Shown here: in pieces, positions 12,042-25,008 of the stretch | Position numbering within the stretch: the first letter of the stretch is position 1 | Layout: each line of letters starts with the position of its first letter | Source: Nissolia schottii | Lineage: Eukaryota; Streptophyta; Magnoliopsida; Fabales; Fabaceae | Assembly: GCA_003254905.1 (NCBI GenBank) | Contig: QANU01057663.1 | Span: 137,946 to 201,945 of the forward strand | DNA length: 64,000 nucleotides | Reading direction: 5' to 3' | Notes under the pieces: model-generated | Database searches by the model: none | The model's input: only the letters and a program-made list of their open reading frames with translations | What the model was told of the DNA's origin: nothing | Made by a program: the position numbers and the translations under genes

Positions 12042-13155
12042 TTATTTAGGAGGAAGTAGATTAAAAATCAAACTTATCAGCCCCATTATGGTGGACCCAA
12101 TGAGCCAGCAAACGATGACAAAGACAAACAGTCCAGCCAAAATAGTAAGGAGAGGAGGTCCCTGGGCAGCACTGCTTGTTTCATTTACATCTGATCCTTC
12201 ATTGGGTAGTTTTCCGCCGGTAGAGTTAGGGTTTGTTGCACAAACAGCCAACAGCTTCTGATTTATTTGCAATCTTAGTCTAGAGCGTTTGCACCTGGAT
12301 ACAATCAAAGGCCAGAAGATGTAGTTTTATACTAGAATAAGCTAAACTAATTGCAATTGAAAGCAATGTTAAGTATTACTCCAATGATGATAGTAAAGCT
12401 GCAAATAAAAAAATTTCTTTGTTAACCTCTAAAATCCTTTATTAAACTAACACTAGTATCACTAAACCTTAGCCTTAGGGAACTTCATTTTTTTGTTTTT
12501 TTTTCATGAAAACAGTATTTTTCTAATTTTTTCATACAAGGGGAAAATGATATTAAGGAGTGATACAATGAAAAACCAAGCTTTAAAGTGTATCAATGAT
12601 TGACAAACTGAAACCAATTCCTGGATTCCACTTTTTTTTTTTTTCTTTTCTAAACGATGAAAATTGGAGTACAGAAGATTTGAGCCTCTTACAGACAGCT
12701 CCACAATTTTTATCATTGCAGAATCACACAAAAAAATTAATAAATAAATAACAAATTCAAAATCAGAATTGTAATGAGCACGATTTGGAAACCAAAAAAA
12801 TTATGAAAATCACATCTAAGTTCAGCACACTGTAAAAACAAACAGACCAATCCACTGCGACATGAATTGTGAAATAAAAAAGATTCAGAGCAAATGCATA
12901 GAAAAATCTACCGTAAAATATATACAGAACTAGGAGACATGAAAATAAATTTAAAAAAAAAAGAAGAAGAAGAAGAAGAAGAAGTAAAAGAGCAAAGAAA
13001 TTTATGAACCTGAATGAAGAAGATAAGGGAGAATGTGTGGGAGTGTCTTTGAGAACGTCAATGGAATTAGAGGGAATTTGAGGTGTTGAAGGAAACCCTA
13101 TGCGTCGTGTGAGCTGTGACTGCGCTCTGACAACTGAGAGTGGGAAAGATGCCAT
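12042..13155 (-). CDS. small conserved plant membrane protein, probably plastid-targeted
   Basis: Two exons on the minus strand, 13155-13010 and 12294-12042, join through a split AGG codon with clean GT and AG borders and give 132 aa ending in LLPPK. Residues 1-48 are rich in Ser, Thr, Pro and Arg (start MASFPLSVVRAQSQLTRR), with few acidic residues, which suits a transit peptide. Residues about 60-95 are polar. Residues 97-129 are a long hydrophobic stretch (LLTILAGLFVFVIVCWLIG and on), enough for one long or two short membrane spans, ending very near the C terminus. I do not recognise a named family or a function. The first ATG gives the whole targeting-like segment and was therefore chosen. 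The two exons joining in frame make this a real gene. Confidence 0.75.
12959..12983. repeat. (GAA)n microsatellite in intron
   Basis: About eight consecutive AAG/GAA triplets in the single intron of the small membrane-protein gene, close to its 5' splice site. Read alone they give a false polyleucine frame on the minus strand. Confidence 0.95.
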
Positions 13156-15256
13156 ACCGCTCGATTTCCTTTCCCTTCCCCAAATAACCTTTCTTGGTTT
13201 GAAAGATTTCTTATAGCAACTTTGTTATTTGAATATAAGTTCCTACCAATTTGATCCTTACTAAGTTACGGACAAATTGATTCTTAAATTTGAGCCATTG
13301 AAATTGTATTGAATAGTTGATATTATAGTTAAAAAATTAATTATATAATAAATTATATTTATATTTATATTTTAATAATATTTTGATTTAATTTATCACT
13401 TTACGCTTTACTACTCTTTTTATTAATAAAATATTGTGCTATAAAAACCTAAAATTCATTACTAATAACTTCATCCAAATTAAGCACTTAAACTCTAACA
13501 ATCTAAATTTATTTACAATATCTAAGTTTATTATTTACAATGTTCATAACTGAAACAAAAATCTCTCAGTTAATCATACCAATAAACATGTTCAAAAAAA
13601 TAAATTAATAGATAATATCAATAGAATATATTTGGTTTAATAATTAAAAGGCTAAACATAAAAATTATTTATTTGTTCTCTCTCTCACACACATATATAT
13701 TGTTAGTTATAATAAATAAATAAAAAATAATACCAATAGTACTAACGAAAAAAAATCTTTTTTATGATTAAGAAGAAAATGAATGACAAAGTTTTTAAGG
13801 AAAGAAAACAAATATAAATTAGTTAGAATACGAGGGATTTAGATAAAAATGCATGATGTAGTGATAGTTATTTTTGTGAAAGAAAAATAAAATAATATAG
13901 TGTGGTGATGATTGTCTTTGTGTGAAGAGGAAAAACATTTGAAAGTTGGATAGCAACAACCTTCAATTCATGAAGTAAACCATGCTATCAAGCTTGCCAC
14001 TAGGTTACAAGAATTATATGTCAACATAAGTTATCCAGCCCCATTGCTTGCTATTTGATTCGATTTTTGAGTGATGAGTGAGTCATGATTTGAGAACAAA
14101 TCAGGTTAAATAGCATATTATGAGATGGGAGTATGTGTCATGTGAGTTTATTTTGCTCACATGACATTGTTAGTGTAACGCTCTTTTAGCCATATCAACA
14201 ATGAATAGAGTCCCACCAATGACAGAGACTAAAGTCATATGATTTATAATATGTTTAGACCAAAACCAAAAAAAATTATTTTTAGAAACCTAAATCAAAT
14301 CTTGACAATTTGTTGGAACCCCTAACATATATAAGCATTAAGCCCTAGCATTTTGAGAACTATTACACACATTACCAAGAATATATATTATCAACCAAAC
14401 AAATTTATAATTTATTCCCAAGATCTAAAAAATAGTATTACTAGGAATTTTAATTGCTAGAAAAGTATTACATTCCCAATAATGTGATTCTCAATAATGA
14501 AATGTTAAAATTTGAAACAAACGTCTGTAAGTAAATGATTAACGTCAATACTTTTTTTAAAAAATTAACATCCAAAAAAAATATAATATTGTACACACAG
14601 TAACAAGTATAAGTCACTTAAAGAGAAAGAAAAACAAAAGTTGCATATCAAAAGCTAATATGATTTTCTCTTGTATTAATTGGTCATAATAAGCCTTCAT
14701 AAACTTAAGAAAAAGTGATTATACTGGTATGTTTGCATAATTTTTTGAATTTTTTTTGCTGTTGAATTTAAGAGAAAATTTATCCACCTTATGATTGATT
14801 GCAACCATAATGATTTGAGGTTGCTAAACAAGAGTATAATGGATCTCAAAAATTCTAGTAGTTCCTTCGGGGCTAGTCCCACTTATAACAAAAGGAAAAT
14901 AAAAAGATAGAAGGCGCAGGCGCGAACCACGTATTAAACCATTTGGAAAATACACAATTCCAAAGTGTCATGTCATGTTGCCAGAGAAGGCGCTAGATCT
15001 AGGTTCAAAGCTAATGATTTTAATTACATACATGCTATTGATCATTAGTCAAATGGGTTAATCCCATTTGGAAAGAATACAAGGAGATAACCCAAAAACA
15101 ATAATTCCTTTATTTTGATGCCCCCGCAAACCTAATTTATGCAGTTCAAAAGAAGTGGTGAAGATAACTGTGAGGGTGATAAAACAACTCAGGGACTTGT
15201 GCCCAGGGAGGGGAAGGGTAACGAATATTCCTCATTGACATCTAACAAAGTTTTTA
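13156..15256. other. intergenic, AT-rich; includes promoter side of the small membrane-protein gene
   Basis: Lies between the 5' end of the small membrane-protein gene and the 3' end of citrate synthase, both on the minus strand. Mostly A/T runs and short repeats. No convincing frame or RNA gene was seen. The first ~300 bp should hold the promoter of the gene ending at 13155, but I cannot pick a TATA box with confidence. Confidence 0.5.
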
Positions 15257-18200
15257 CTATGTAGTTTTGGCACACAGTTGCTCTAGTTTCTCTAGTGTGA
15301 TGCTTTTGGGCCTTTCAAGTGGCATTCCAAGAGCTCGGTCCCATATCAACTGAGGGCCAACACCAATGCTTCTCGATACACCAAAGAGAACAGTATAATA
15401 GCTGTCCAAAATATTAACAGATCATCAGATTCACCTTAAAAATAACTGCAAAATGAAAATCATGGGAACATACAAGAGAAGTAACAGCATACTTTTCCTC
15501 AGTAAGACCATAGTAGTTCAGCAGCACTCCACTGTGAGCATCAACATTAGGCCATGGATTTTTAACCTACACCATAGAAAATCTCAAATTCAATCACCCC
15601 TAGAAAATATTATCTTCAGTATCAAGACAGCAATGTGTACAGCTGTAATATGGTCCACCAAATAAAACACAGAAATTTACAAGAAAACAGCATGTCGAAC
15701 AATTTAGCATAACCAAACTAAAACGTGAACCAGTCAATCCAGATTCATGTAGTAACTACACGAGAGAAATAAACAGAGTAGCTGACTATGCTGGAATAAA
15801 AACAATACTTGCATGGCTATAACAACTCTTCCTCTTTTGAATCTGTATGCACCATCTCATTTCTTTCGAACTAAAATGCTTTACAAATAATATTTACCAT
15901 GATTGGTGGAGGGAATGTCATTGGATTAAAAGATTCCTAGAAAATCAACAAAGAACTTAAAGCTCATGCTCTTTTTTGGTACAGAGAACTAATACTTTAT
16001 TTTAAAAAAAAAAAAAACCAAACGCCTGTTTGCTTTCTGTTTTCATTTTCTGCTTTCGATATATTTCTTAGTATTTAGGATCTTGTAAAAGAAACAATGA
16101 AAACAAGAAAATCGTTTTTCTTGTTTACACTATTTCTTTCACAAAATCTTGAAAAACAAGAAACAAATTGAAAAAAAAAAAAAAAGAGAAAGAAATGAAA
16201 ACAGAAACCAATTATACCTTAAGGGCCCGTTTGACATGCCGGATTAGGCCAGATTAGATAAGGTTATCCAATCTACTATTGCTTTATCTAGTGTTGGACG
16301 TACACACCGGATTAGATAATCTAATCCATTAGACTCTATCCATACAAAAAGCCTATTGGACTAGGATTAGACTTGATAAGAGTATGATGGATAGGAAATA
16401 ATGAAATAATAATAATAATAATCGTAATAATGATAATATAATAATAATAATAAATAATGACCTATCCTATCAGCTTTTATCTTATGTCATCCTAAACAGT
16501 GTATTAAAATTTAATCAAGTCTTATCCTATTTGTCTTTATTCTATCCGCCTTTATCCTACCCGGCACGCCAAATGGGCCCTAATACTATCATATATCATC
16601 TTCCTAGCATTGTGTTTCATTCAATGCCTGTGCTAAACCTTAGGATCCTTCTATAATCAAAGTGGAAACCTATGTGCAAAAGACAATCAGGTTTCGCTCT
16701 AAATGCCACTTCTATAATCTAAGCGCAAACCTTTGGCAATACATTCATTACGCATAAACCGTGTTGAATAGGAATGTTTATTGAAAGATAAAATTTAAAT
16801 AAAATAAAATAACATTACCTTGCCCAACTTGGTAAGAATTGGAGGCACAACCTCTTTTATTTTTGACACCTGAAAGAGTCACAATCAAATAAGATTATGA
16901 AGAAATTATTATACAAGTAAAGTTTCTTTGTACCATAAGAAATCGCTCAAAAGCAACAAATACTGAAATTAGGAAATAAATGGTTACCAACTGGAAAAGT
17001 GGATCATTTGGTAAATGCTTCAAAGCAAACTCCCTCTGGCATGTGTATCTTGGATCTGTCTGGCGCAAAACCCCATGTCCATATCCAGGAACAACCTGCA
17101 AATCCGAAATAGCCAAAACCTATTAATAAATTGCAAAGAAAAGCTTCTTTATAAAAACTTTAGAATGAGCAGTGAACTTCTCATTAAAATAATCCTTCAG
17201 TTCAGAGATATTCATATTATCACTTGAAAAACCCTTACACTGTAGTAAAGATATAAACTACATTTATATTATTCTTACCCCCCCCCCCTTAAATTTACTC
17301 TAATTACAAAAACCAGTCACGTATTATGAAAATCTACAAAAACCTCCCTTATTCACAAATATATATATTTTTCAGAAACTTACTGTTAAGGAAGGCTTGC
17401 ATAAATAAACACAATTCTATGGAGGGAGACTGAAGAACACAATTCCCTCAACCAACAAATTCTTTCTAAAAGAAGGATTGATCATAACGTGTTGAAAAGC
17501 ATGCTTTACTCAAATGATGGTTTTTTCCTTCCTTTTTAATCTAAGGGGATTTCTTATCCTCTGCTCTACCCTGTTGAATTTCTTTCCTTAAAGAAAAGAT
17601 TAACTCCAACAAAAATCACAAAGATATTTACCATTTAATTAAATGACCAATATACAAGAGCTAAAGGAAAAAGTACTTCAAATAATTCATTCAGCATCAT
17701 AGATTCATATCAGTTACCACACATTACCTGGCCACTATTCAAGGTTTTATGAATATACTCGGTCAGTTGTTCTGTACTAATGTGTGGCGTTCCAAACTCC
17801 GCCACTATCGATCGGATCCATCGCAGAACCTCCTGCAACAACATAATAGAGGACAATTACTCTAAAAGAATAATACACAAATGAGAAACAACATGAACAT
17901 TGATCACGAATACGATAGTATTTAATTTTTTTCGTTGATAAAGTGATAGCATTTAGTTTTATGTGAGCATTATGATTAATCACACTATTTATATTCAAAA
18001 GGTCTTAGACTTCTAAATCCAATGCTCTCACAAAAGTAAATAACTTAAATCCAGCAATACACGGCATGCTTTTTCTGTGCACATCATTCTTTAAGAAAGA
18101 GCTTCCCTACTTGACTGGTATCTGACTGTACGCATCAGAATAGCACAGACTAATAGTGCAGGCCAGTTTTATTTTAACAAGAGGCAATCAGGCAAGCCTT

Positions 18201-21200
18201 ATCCCACTAGGTGGGGTAGCAGACAACATAGTTTTGTAAGCCATGTCAACAGTTGTTTCGGTAAAACTAAACCATATATATTGTCAAACCATTAAAATCT
18301 AAAATGTCATGATGTAGTAAACATTATAGCAGAACAGATTTCTGAACAGAAAGATAAACTATAGCAAATTTATGTCAGAAACATAAAACAATCAAATGGA
18401 CAAACAAATAACAAAACAAACCTGATTAGCCAAACCATGGAGTGGCCCAGCTAAACCATTCAAAGCAGCTGCAAATGCAAGGTAAGGATCTGATAGTGGA
18501 CTGGCTACCTGAAGGGATCACACAATACAATAAATTAGGAAAATAAAAACACGGGAACTACCAAAACACAAGTCAATATATACGATGGATTGAATAATTA
18601 GGATTGAATAAGGGAAGTAACTTACTAGGTGGGCTGTGTGAGAACTAACATTGCCACCTTCATGATCACTGCAAAAACAAATTCATCAAAAAAGTCAAAA
18701 GTTAAACCACGGCGGTAACTAAGTCAACGTTTGATCATAGCATGCACCACCATTGGCAATGGAATACAAACCTATGGATGGAAACATAGAGCCTCATAAA
18801 CTCAAGCATTTCTGGATCATCAAATCCTAGCATGTGAGCATAGTTTGCACCGTAATCCAAAGAATCATCCAATGGTATGATTTTGCCATCCTTGTATTTC
18901 CTTTACAATATGGCAAGAAATTATTCCAAATGTAAGAGGATAGTAGAAATATGTCTCACACTTCTGATTGGAGATCCTACAATATTTCCCACACTATAAT
19001 TTTGATGAGGATGATACTCTTTAAACTCATGCATACCTTCGATAAATATATGCAGCAATTGAAGGCAAACGAGCAATTAAATTCAGGGTATCCTCATAAG
19101 TTGGCTCCCAGTACCTGTATCCAAGCAATAAATCTGCTATAGTACTCACGAGATGCAACTAACAGAAAAACCATTTAGAATCTTACCTTGCCTTAGGTAT
19201 CCCACCCTCATATGCCTTCTGAAATTCACTCTCAACCTGAAAATTGAAAAGACTTCTCTGTAAATTCATGCCTTGCTTGCTACAACAAGAATGTTAATAA
19301 TATATTAAGAAGTTCTTTAGTTAAAACCTGGCTTGCTACAAGAAGAATATTAATAATGTACATATTAAGAAGTCAATTTAGTAGACGTAAACTGAACTTG
19401 CTTTCTTGATCTTTTCATTTTAAAATAAAGAAGAATTTATGTTTATACAGGCGTTTGTTGAAATTGGACCAGAGATAGGCAACTGTTCGATGTGTTTATT
19501 AAACAGTTTCCTCAGTTAAATATGGTTTATGGCTGTCAGTTGAATCCTCCCATTTTCTGACGATCTCAGCTAAAATTGATTCATTGTCACCGTCTGATTA
19601 ATTTTACTTCATAAACTTCTTCACTATTAATATTATCAGTGTAACAAAACATGGATCAAGAGAGGTCACTTTTCTGAAGAAAATGGATGTTTTTCTGAAG
19701 AAAAAGGACAGCTTATAAAAATTTCAAGTATTGAAGAGTGAGTATGGCCATCTAAGCAGTTTATTTACAGAAGAAAAATTAAGAAGACTGTATAAATTAG
19801 AACTTCAAGAAAGAATCTGACACTCAACCTGCAGGGCCATGACACCAGTAGTAAACTGAGTCATTGGATGAGCAGAAACAGGCAAAGCGTCAATTGCCTT
19901 ATAAGCATAATCTGCAATAAATTATTAAAAAATAAATAAATAAGAAAGAGACAAATCCACAATTTTCTGGTATTGCAATAATGAAGTAAGATTCAAGTGT
20001 TAAAAACGAGCTATGAAAAGTTATGTTAAAAACTTCTATATACATGCCACACATGTGAGTGACGTGTGAGCAAAAAAAGCAAGCATTGAATTTTGCAACA
20101 CAGACATAACACATCAAGGCAAGTCCATGTCTTCTAAGTTACCAAGCGCTTAGATAAGGATGTGCATACTGACAAACAAGGACCATACATATAGAAAGAA
20201 CAGTAGATATGCTAGCATCATATGTAGTTCCTTCAAAACAAGAAATTTAAAAGCACAACCTATAATAACAGAACCTAAGTTCACATCCATGGTCATTATT
20301 GTAAAGTGTTAACCACTATCTATATTGTAGTCTACTTTAACTTTAAAGAAAAGCATCTACATCATATTAAGCCAACTCAACTTTAGATTAACGAATGCAG
20401 TCTACTCTCTACAAAACCATGACAATCTACTTCGTATTAGTCTATTATATAACAAAGAAGAATACACGGTGCATCAAAATAATTAAAATCAAGCTATGAC
20501 TTCAAAATAAACTGAACCTGGGATAGTTGCACGACTTCGCAATTCCTGGGCTAATGAATCTACTTGCTCCTTACTAGGTACCTGAGATACAGTGTGAATA
20601 AAAGATTATACAACAAAAACTAAACCAAGAGCACATATTAAAAAACCTTCATAGAAGGCTCTTCCGTATTGCATTAGAAGTAAGCCAGGACCCAAAATAT
20701 TTGATCCACTTTGTTTATATGATTTACTACATACTTTTCCTGTCAACAAAAGCCAGAGTACGGCCTCAGGCAATGGCTCCCCACCAGGAAAAGCGCCAGG
20801 AAGTTTTTTCTGGCAGTCAGGAATTGTCATGCCCCTAAAGCGAATTCCCTAGAAGACAGAACAAGCTAACCTCAGAGATTCATTTAAGAAACAAAACAAA
20901 CAGATGCTAAACCTGAGATTCTATCAACTAATCAATAGACATTTGCAAGTGATAATTCACCTCACTCCAAAAACTCAGAAATATATTAAGATTAAAAGAT
21001 TGGGTTAACTTAGATAAATACCTCGTCTGGGTCAACAGCTGAGCCTAGCCATACTAAAGCCGTCATTCCTCTCATTCCACCAAGTACCTTTTAATTGTGA
21101 CAAAGGACACTCTAAAGTAAGGCACATGGTAAGCTTATGGACAAGAGAAGAGAACAGAATGAAACACTTCTAGTAACTTGAAAACTCAATATCTATGATA

Positions 21201-22303
21201 AAGGTAACATAATTACCATATCAACAGTTATTTTTCCCAATTCAACATTTGCATGCTCTTTCCTCAGCTTCTTAACACGTTCCTGAAACCAGATTGTATG
21301 TATAGATTAAAACATGAGATAGACATATAACTCATTCAAAACATGTGAATTAAAGATTTTCCAGCTCAGCACGAAGAAACGACGAAAATATGGAAATATT
21401 GGTCAACAACAATCATCACAGTGAATTATGAATATGGTAAGACTTTAATCAGGAAATTCAGACTTAGAATAGCTTGTGCACGGCAATAATAGCTTCAACT
21501 AATAAGCACATTGCCAGTTGAGCACATGAACAATATTTCAATTCACATTCGCTAACACCCACTTCAACCAAATAAATTAAACAAAAAAAGAATACTACAA
21601 TCAAGCCCATGTTTCATAAATCATAAACACCATAAATTGGGATTTTTTTTATTAAAAAAAAAACAATTATACTACCCAAAAGTCACATTAATCCCTGAGA
21701 AGAGCAGGACCCGCTTATTTATACATCAATTTATCCAAGACAAACAGTATCCACAACCAAAGCTTAAAATAGCAGACAAACCTGATACTCTGGAATTAGT
21801 TCCTTCAACTCGGATTGAAGATCCTGCAAGTGAGAAAAATAACTGGTTGTGAACAAACGTTAAAACAAAGTTCCAGCAACACAAGCAGCTTCATGCGTAA
21901 TAAACACTGATATGTATAAAATCCTCCGAAGTCCAACTGAGACAAACTACAGCACGCAATTCCAAACTGAGCCAATATAACAAATAGTAATAGTGAACGT
22001 AATAATAATTCCATCCACAAAAAAATACGAGGTAACTAATAATTATCGTTTATTGAATACATTTCATCAAACACCAAATATGCACAGGGAGAGGGAGTAC
22101 AGTGTTGGTGGATGTCTGCATTTGAAGCCATCTAACTGAATTGGCGAGGCTGGGTTGCTGACCCTGTGTTCATAAGCAATCAAATACACATAAATCCCAT
22201 TAAAAGGAGCGATAATTTAATATTTTTCAGTTTGCATTTATTTTCAGTTTACCAAGCGAGATCGAAGCCGTGAAAGCGCAGAAACGCTTCTGAAGAACGC
22301 CAT
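15257..22303 (-). CDS. CSY4: citrate synthase, mitochondrial (18 exons, complete)
   Basis: Minus-strand exons are 22303-22253, 22163-22101, 21823-21782, 21282-21217, 21087-21022, 20848-20735, 20581-20518, 19911-19829, 19236-19187, 19114-19037, 18900-18772, 18668-18626, 18508-18422, 17832-17728, 17095-16988, 16869-16819, 15566-15493 and 15401-15257. All have GT-AG borders and keep phase, giving 1,419 nt and 472 aa, the usual length. The enzyme condenses acetyl-CoA with oxaloacetate to citrate in the mitochondrial matrix. Residues 1-38 are Arg/Ser-rich with no acidic residue (start [16 protein letters not shown]), fitting a presequence. Active-site residues are in place: His307 in [12 protein letters not shown], His354 in PGYGHGVLR and Asp409 in PNVDAHSG, plus SDHEGGNVS at 269-277. 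Some segments differ from what I recall as the common plant form ([14 protein letters not shown] near 83-96; C terminus LEQLCAKTT), suggesting a divergent paralogue of the CSY4/CSY5 group. It looks functional. Confidence 0.95.
16020..16215. mobile_element. fold-back MITE in citrate synthase intron
   Basis: The left part, with TTTCTGTTTTCATTTTCTGC, is mirrored on the right by GAAATGAAAACAGAAACC; the middle also self-complements (CTTGTAAAAGAAACA against TTTCTTTCACAAAATCTTG). It is related to the element at 62725-62890. Exact ends are unclear because of A-rich runs. Confidence 0.6.
16223..16580. mobile_element. 358-bp PIF/Harbinger (Tourist-like) MITE
   Basis: It starts GGGCCCGTTTGACATGCCGG and ends CCGGCACGCCAAATGGGCCC, inverted ends that agree at most positions, and is flanked by TAA on both sides (16220-16222 and 16581-16583). 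A 3-bp TAA duplication with GGGCCCGTTTG-type ends is typical of Tourist-like MITEs. The inside is rich in ATTAGATAA/TTATCCTATC motifs in both orientations. It lies in the intron between citrate synthase exons 16 and 17. Confidence 0.88.
18186..18235 (-). repeat. RTE LINE 3'-tail-like fragment, antisense
   Basis: AAGCCTTATCCCACTAGGTG is the reverse complement of the conserved 3' end of plant RTE LINEs. Only about 50 bp are recognisable. It lies in the large intron between citrate synthase exons 13 and 14. Confidence 0.5.
19271..19375. repeat. diverged tandem duplication in intron
   Basis: A unit containing CTTGCTACAACAAGAATGTT followed by ATATTAAGAAGTT is repeated about 60 bp later as CTTGCTACAAGAAGAATATT with ATATTAAGAAGTC. 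It lies in the intron between citrate synthase exons 8 and 9. Confidence 0.7.
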
Positions 22304-22700
22304 TTTCGATCAAAGCAGAAACAACCTGCAAGTTCACCTCTTCATCATTAGCAAAAAAATAAATAAAATAAATAAATAAAAATAAAACAATCAGATGGCG
22401 AAAAAAGGTGATGGTTAAGCTGGAAAAATGGAAACAACGATGGATCGTGAAAGGAAATGAGGGGATCGATTACCGAGGCGAATAGGAGGTAAGAGAGAGT
22501 AACTAGGGTTCGGAATTGGAAGAAGGAGAAAGAGAGAAGAGAGCGGTACCTGGTTAGAGGTCAAAGATGGCGGATCCAGAAGATTTGTGAAATGGAGAAC
22601 TGGTCTTGACAACAGCGAGAATACTATTACAAGAGCTACGAGTATGCCGCCGTTTAAGAAAACTTGGAGTGGCGCTGCTTAGCCGTAAAAGTGATTAATC
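22304..22700 (-). promoter_or_regulatory. citrate synthase 5' region (leader and promoter side)
   Basis: Immediately upstream of the citrate synthase ATG on the minus strand. It is pyrimidine-rich on the coding strand around 22410-22610, as in many plant 5' leaders. A CAG at 22323-22325 in minus-strand reading could be a leader-intron acceptor. No clear TATA box could be chosen. Confidence 0.35.
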
Positions 22701-22803
22701 CTGGTTGAAAATGGGATTATGAATTTTTATTTATTTCTTTTTCAACATTTCTGTTATAAAATCTTGAAAAATAAAACGTAGATTAAAAATAAAAAAGTAG
22801 TTA

Positions 22804-22999
22804 ACCAACGGGGATTGGTCCAAGTGGTAAGCGGCTTGGTATCGCTTAAGTAAGGTCCCGAGTTCGAGACCTTGTGTACGCAGTTATCTCCGCTGAGAGA
22901 CTCACTCGCCATAGCCAGGTGCGCGACCCGGGTCAACCCAGATTAGTCAAAGCTAAGCCTTGGAGACTGGGCAGGCAACCTAAAAAAAAATAAAAAATA
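22804..22999 (+). mobile_element. tRNA-derived SINE, copy 1
   Basis: The 5' part has a pol III A-box-like GGTCCAAGTGGTAAGCGG and, about 40 bp on, a B-box-like GAGTTCGAGAC (22860-22870), the layout of a tRNA gene head. A non-tRNA body and an A-rich tail follow at 22981-22998. The flanks AAAAATAAAAAAGTAGTTAA on the left and AAAAATAAAAAATAGAGTTAA on the right look like an imperfect target duplication. A second copy is at 54245-54433, with close similarity over the full length. Confidence 0.85.
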
Positions 23000-24488
23000 G
23001 AGTTAATAGAAATTTACTCCCTTATACTATAATTATTGTGTATTTAAACCCCTAACATTGCAAAGTACACATGTGTTTGTCACATGATGTCCTATAAGAA
23101 CCAAATTATCTTTTTTTAAAACAAAAATAAAAGAAAAAACAAATTTTTTGAAAACAAAACAGGGATAATTATGAGGAAAAATAACATTGAAAGCAGTATA
23201 AATCAGAAACAACCTTTAAAGAAAACTGAAAACAGCAAAGAGCAGAGACGACACAAGAGGTGACGTAAGAGAAAATGTAGGAGGTGGACGAAGTCTTTGA
23301 AAGTGGCGATAAACATGAAAGGAGTTGAGACATTGAGTTTTGTTAAGAAAGGGAAAGAGAGGTTACTTTAAAAGGGTTTGGCGAATTGGGTTATGCTTTT
23401 TTTTTAAATAATTATTTTTTAATTTTTATTTTAAAGAAAGAGTAATTTTATTCTTATAACACATTATGTAATAAACATGTGTATTAATAGATCTTTTAAA
23501 TGTTAAAAATGACGGAATGTCTAATTTACACCGTTTAAAATGTTTAAAGTGTCAAATTGCACATTACATAATATTATGAGATTAAGTGCACAATAACTAT
23601 AATATAAAGGGATAATTTGTTATTAAGCCTACAAAGTATATAAATACAAATCCGTCCTAGTATATAATTATCCTCATTCAAGATATAATAAATTTCTAAG
23701 CGTAACCTTTTTTAGTATAATAATTATAATTTCTATTCAAGATATAATAACATTTTTCATTTCTCAAAAGAACTCGTCAAAATAATATGGCAAAAAGTTT
23801 AGACCTGCACTCATTTCTTTCTTTGTTTTATGGTCATTGGACCTTAATTGTCCTTCAAAGTTCCGAAAAGATGGCAAATGCAAGGAGGTTACAAGTTAGG
23901 TCAGCAAAGCTGGCATGGATAGCATACTATAGTTCCAAAATTTGACTTGTCGAAAAAGGTTGGCTCCTGATACAAAAGCACACGTGCCTGCAAACTAAAA
24001 GATCGAAAAACGCGTACAAATATTTTTTCTGTTTTTGAGTTGTTATTTTATTATTTTATTTTCAAAATGTTCTTGATCATAAGTTTGTAATAAGGTATTA
24101 TATGTTAATGAGAATTCTGAATTTAACCATAAATCATGTGATTCTTATAAGTGGAAAATTACTCCATAGCTTGATGTCTTCAAGTTATTTTATTCTGGCA
24201 CAATGTCCCGGGAAAATAAGAGCCAAAGGTGTGTGCAAAAGCAAGAACCAAAGGTGGCCGTTCTTTTATAATAGGTGCGGGCAATATCCGCATCTGATGC
24301 TTTTAATTGTTGGATGACTCTATGCAGTTTTGCACTTTACAAAAGGCCTTTCGTTCTTTATGGAGGAAGTGGTAAGTTTTTTTTAGGTGAATTCTTGGTT
24401 ATCTCTTGAGGTATTATACCCCAGGTAAAAATTTTCGGAACCCATGTCCCATTTCCCGTCTAACCAATGAGATATTGCAATATAGAAT
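23000..24488. other. AT-rich intergenic DNA, no gene recognised
   Basis: Short frames only, none with motifs or splice partners. No paired transposon ends were recognised. Confidence 0.5.
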
Positions 24489-24987
24489 TGTTACGGGATA
24501 TAATCCGAGGTCCAAACGACCTAATCACTTGGATCTAGCATTATGAGCTCGAAATCCAAACTTAGCCCAATAAGGGTTTGGGTTCACCTAACCACAAACC
24601 GCGTTCTCAATATAAAACACATCGACAAAGACACGTGGGCATGAGTAACGAATTAGGGCTAATAACCCTAACGAATGAGCGAGATTTCCAGGATCCACGT
24701 AACTAACTTTACCCTGCACAACTTGGTGTATAAGCTACAAAGTACGCAACTAACCCAAGTATAAAAGGATAACTTAGCTGCAAACCTAAGGTAATGTATT
24801 CATTCTACAAAAATTACCCTAATTGAATAAATCATCACTTGAGCGTCAGAATGTCTTTGCAAGTATCCACCGTCGTCATTCCATCTCAAAACACTGTCCT
24901 CCGAGATCACAAGCTCACACCTTTGCTCAACCAGGCTTCGCCACTGGTACTAGGTAATATCTTTCCACGTTATATTACTATAAAACA
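24489..24987 (+). repeat. putative 5' LTR of the gypsy element
   Basis: 499 bp starting TGTTACGGGATATAATCC and ending in CA directly before the primer-site-like sequence. No second LTR is present, so the left boundary is inferred from the TG start. Confidence 0.6.
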
Positions 24988-25008
24988 TTGGCGTCGTCTA
25001 CGAGAACA
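24988..25008 (+). other. primer-binding-site-like sequence
   Basis: TTGGCGTCGTCTACGAGAAC lies immediately after the LTR end. Tat/Ogre-lineage elements usually have a TTGGCGCCGTCTGTGGG-type sequence at this spot; this copy has a few changes. Confidence 0.6.

Noticed and set aside
12763-13155. 130-residue minus frame with polyleucine run
   Set aside because: The polyleucine is the intronic GAA microsatellite; the real exon ends at 13010.
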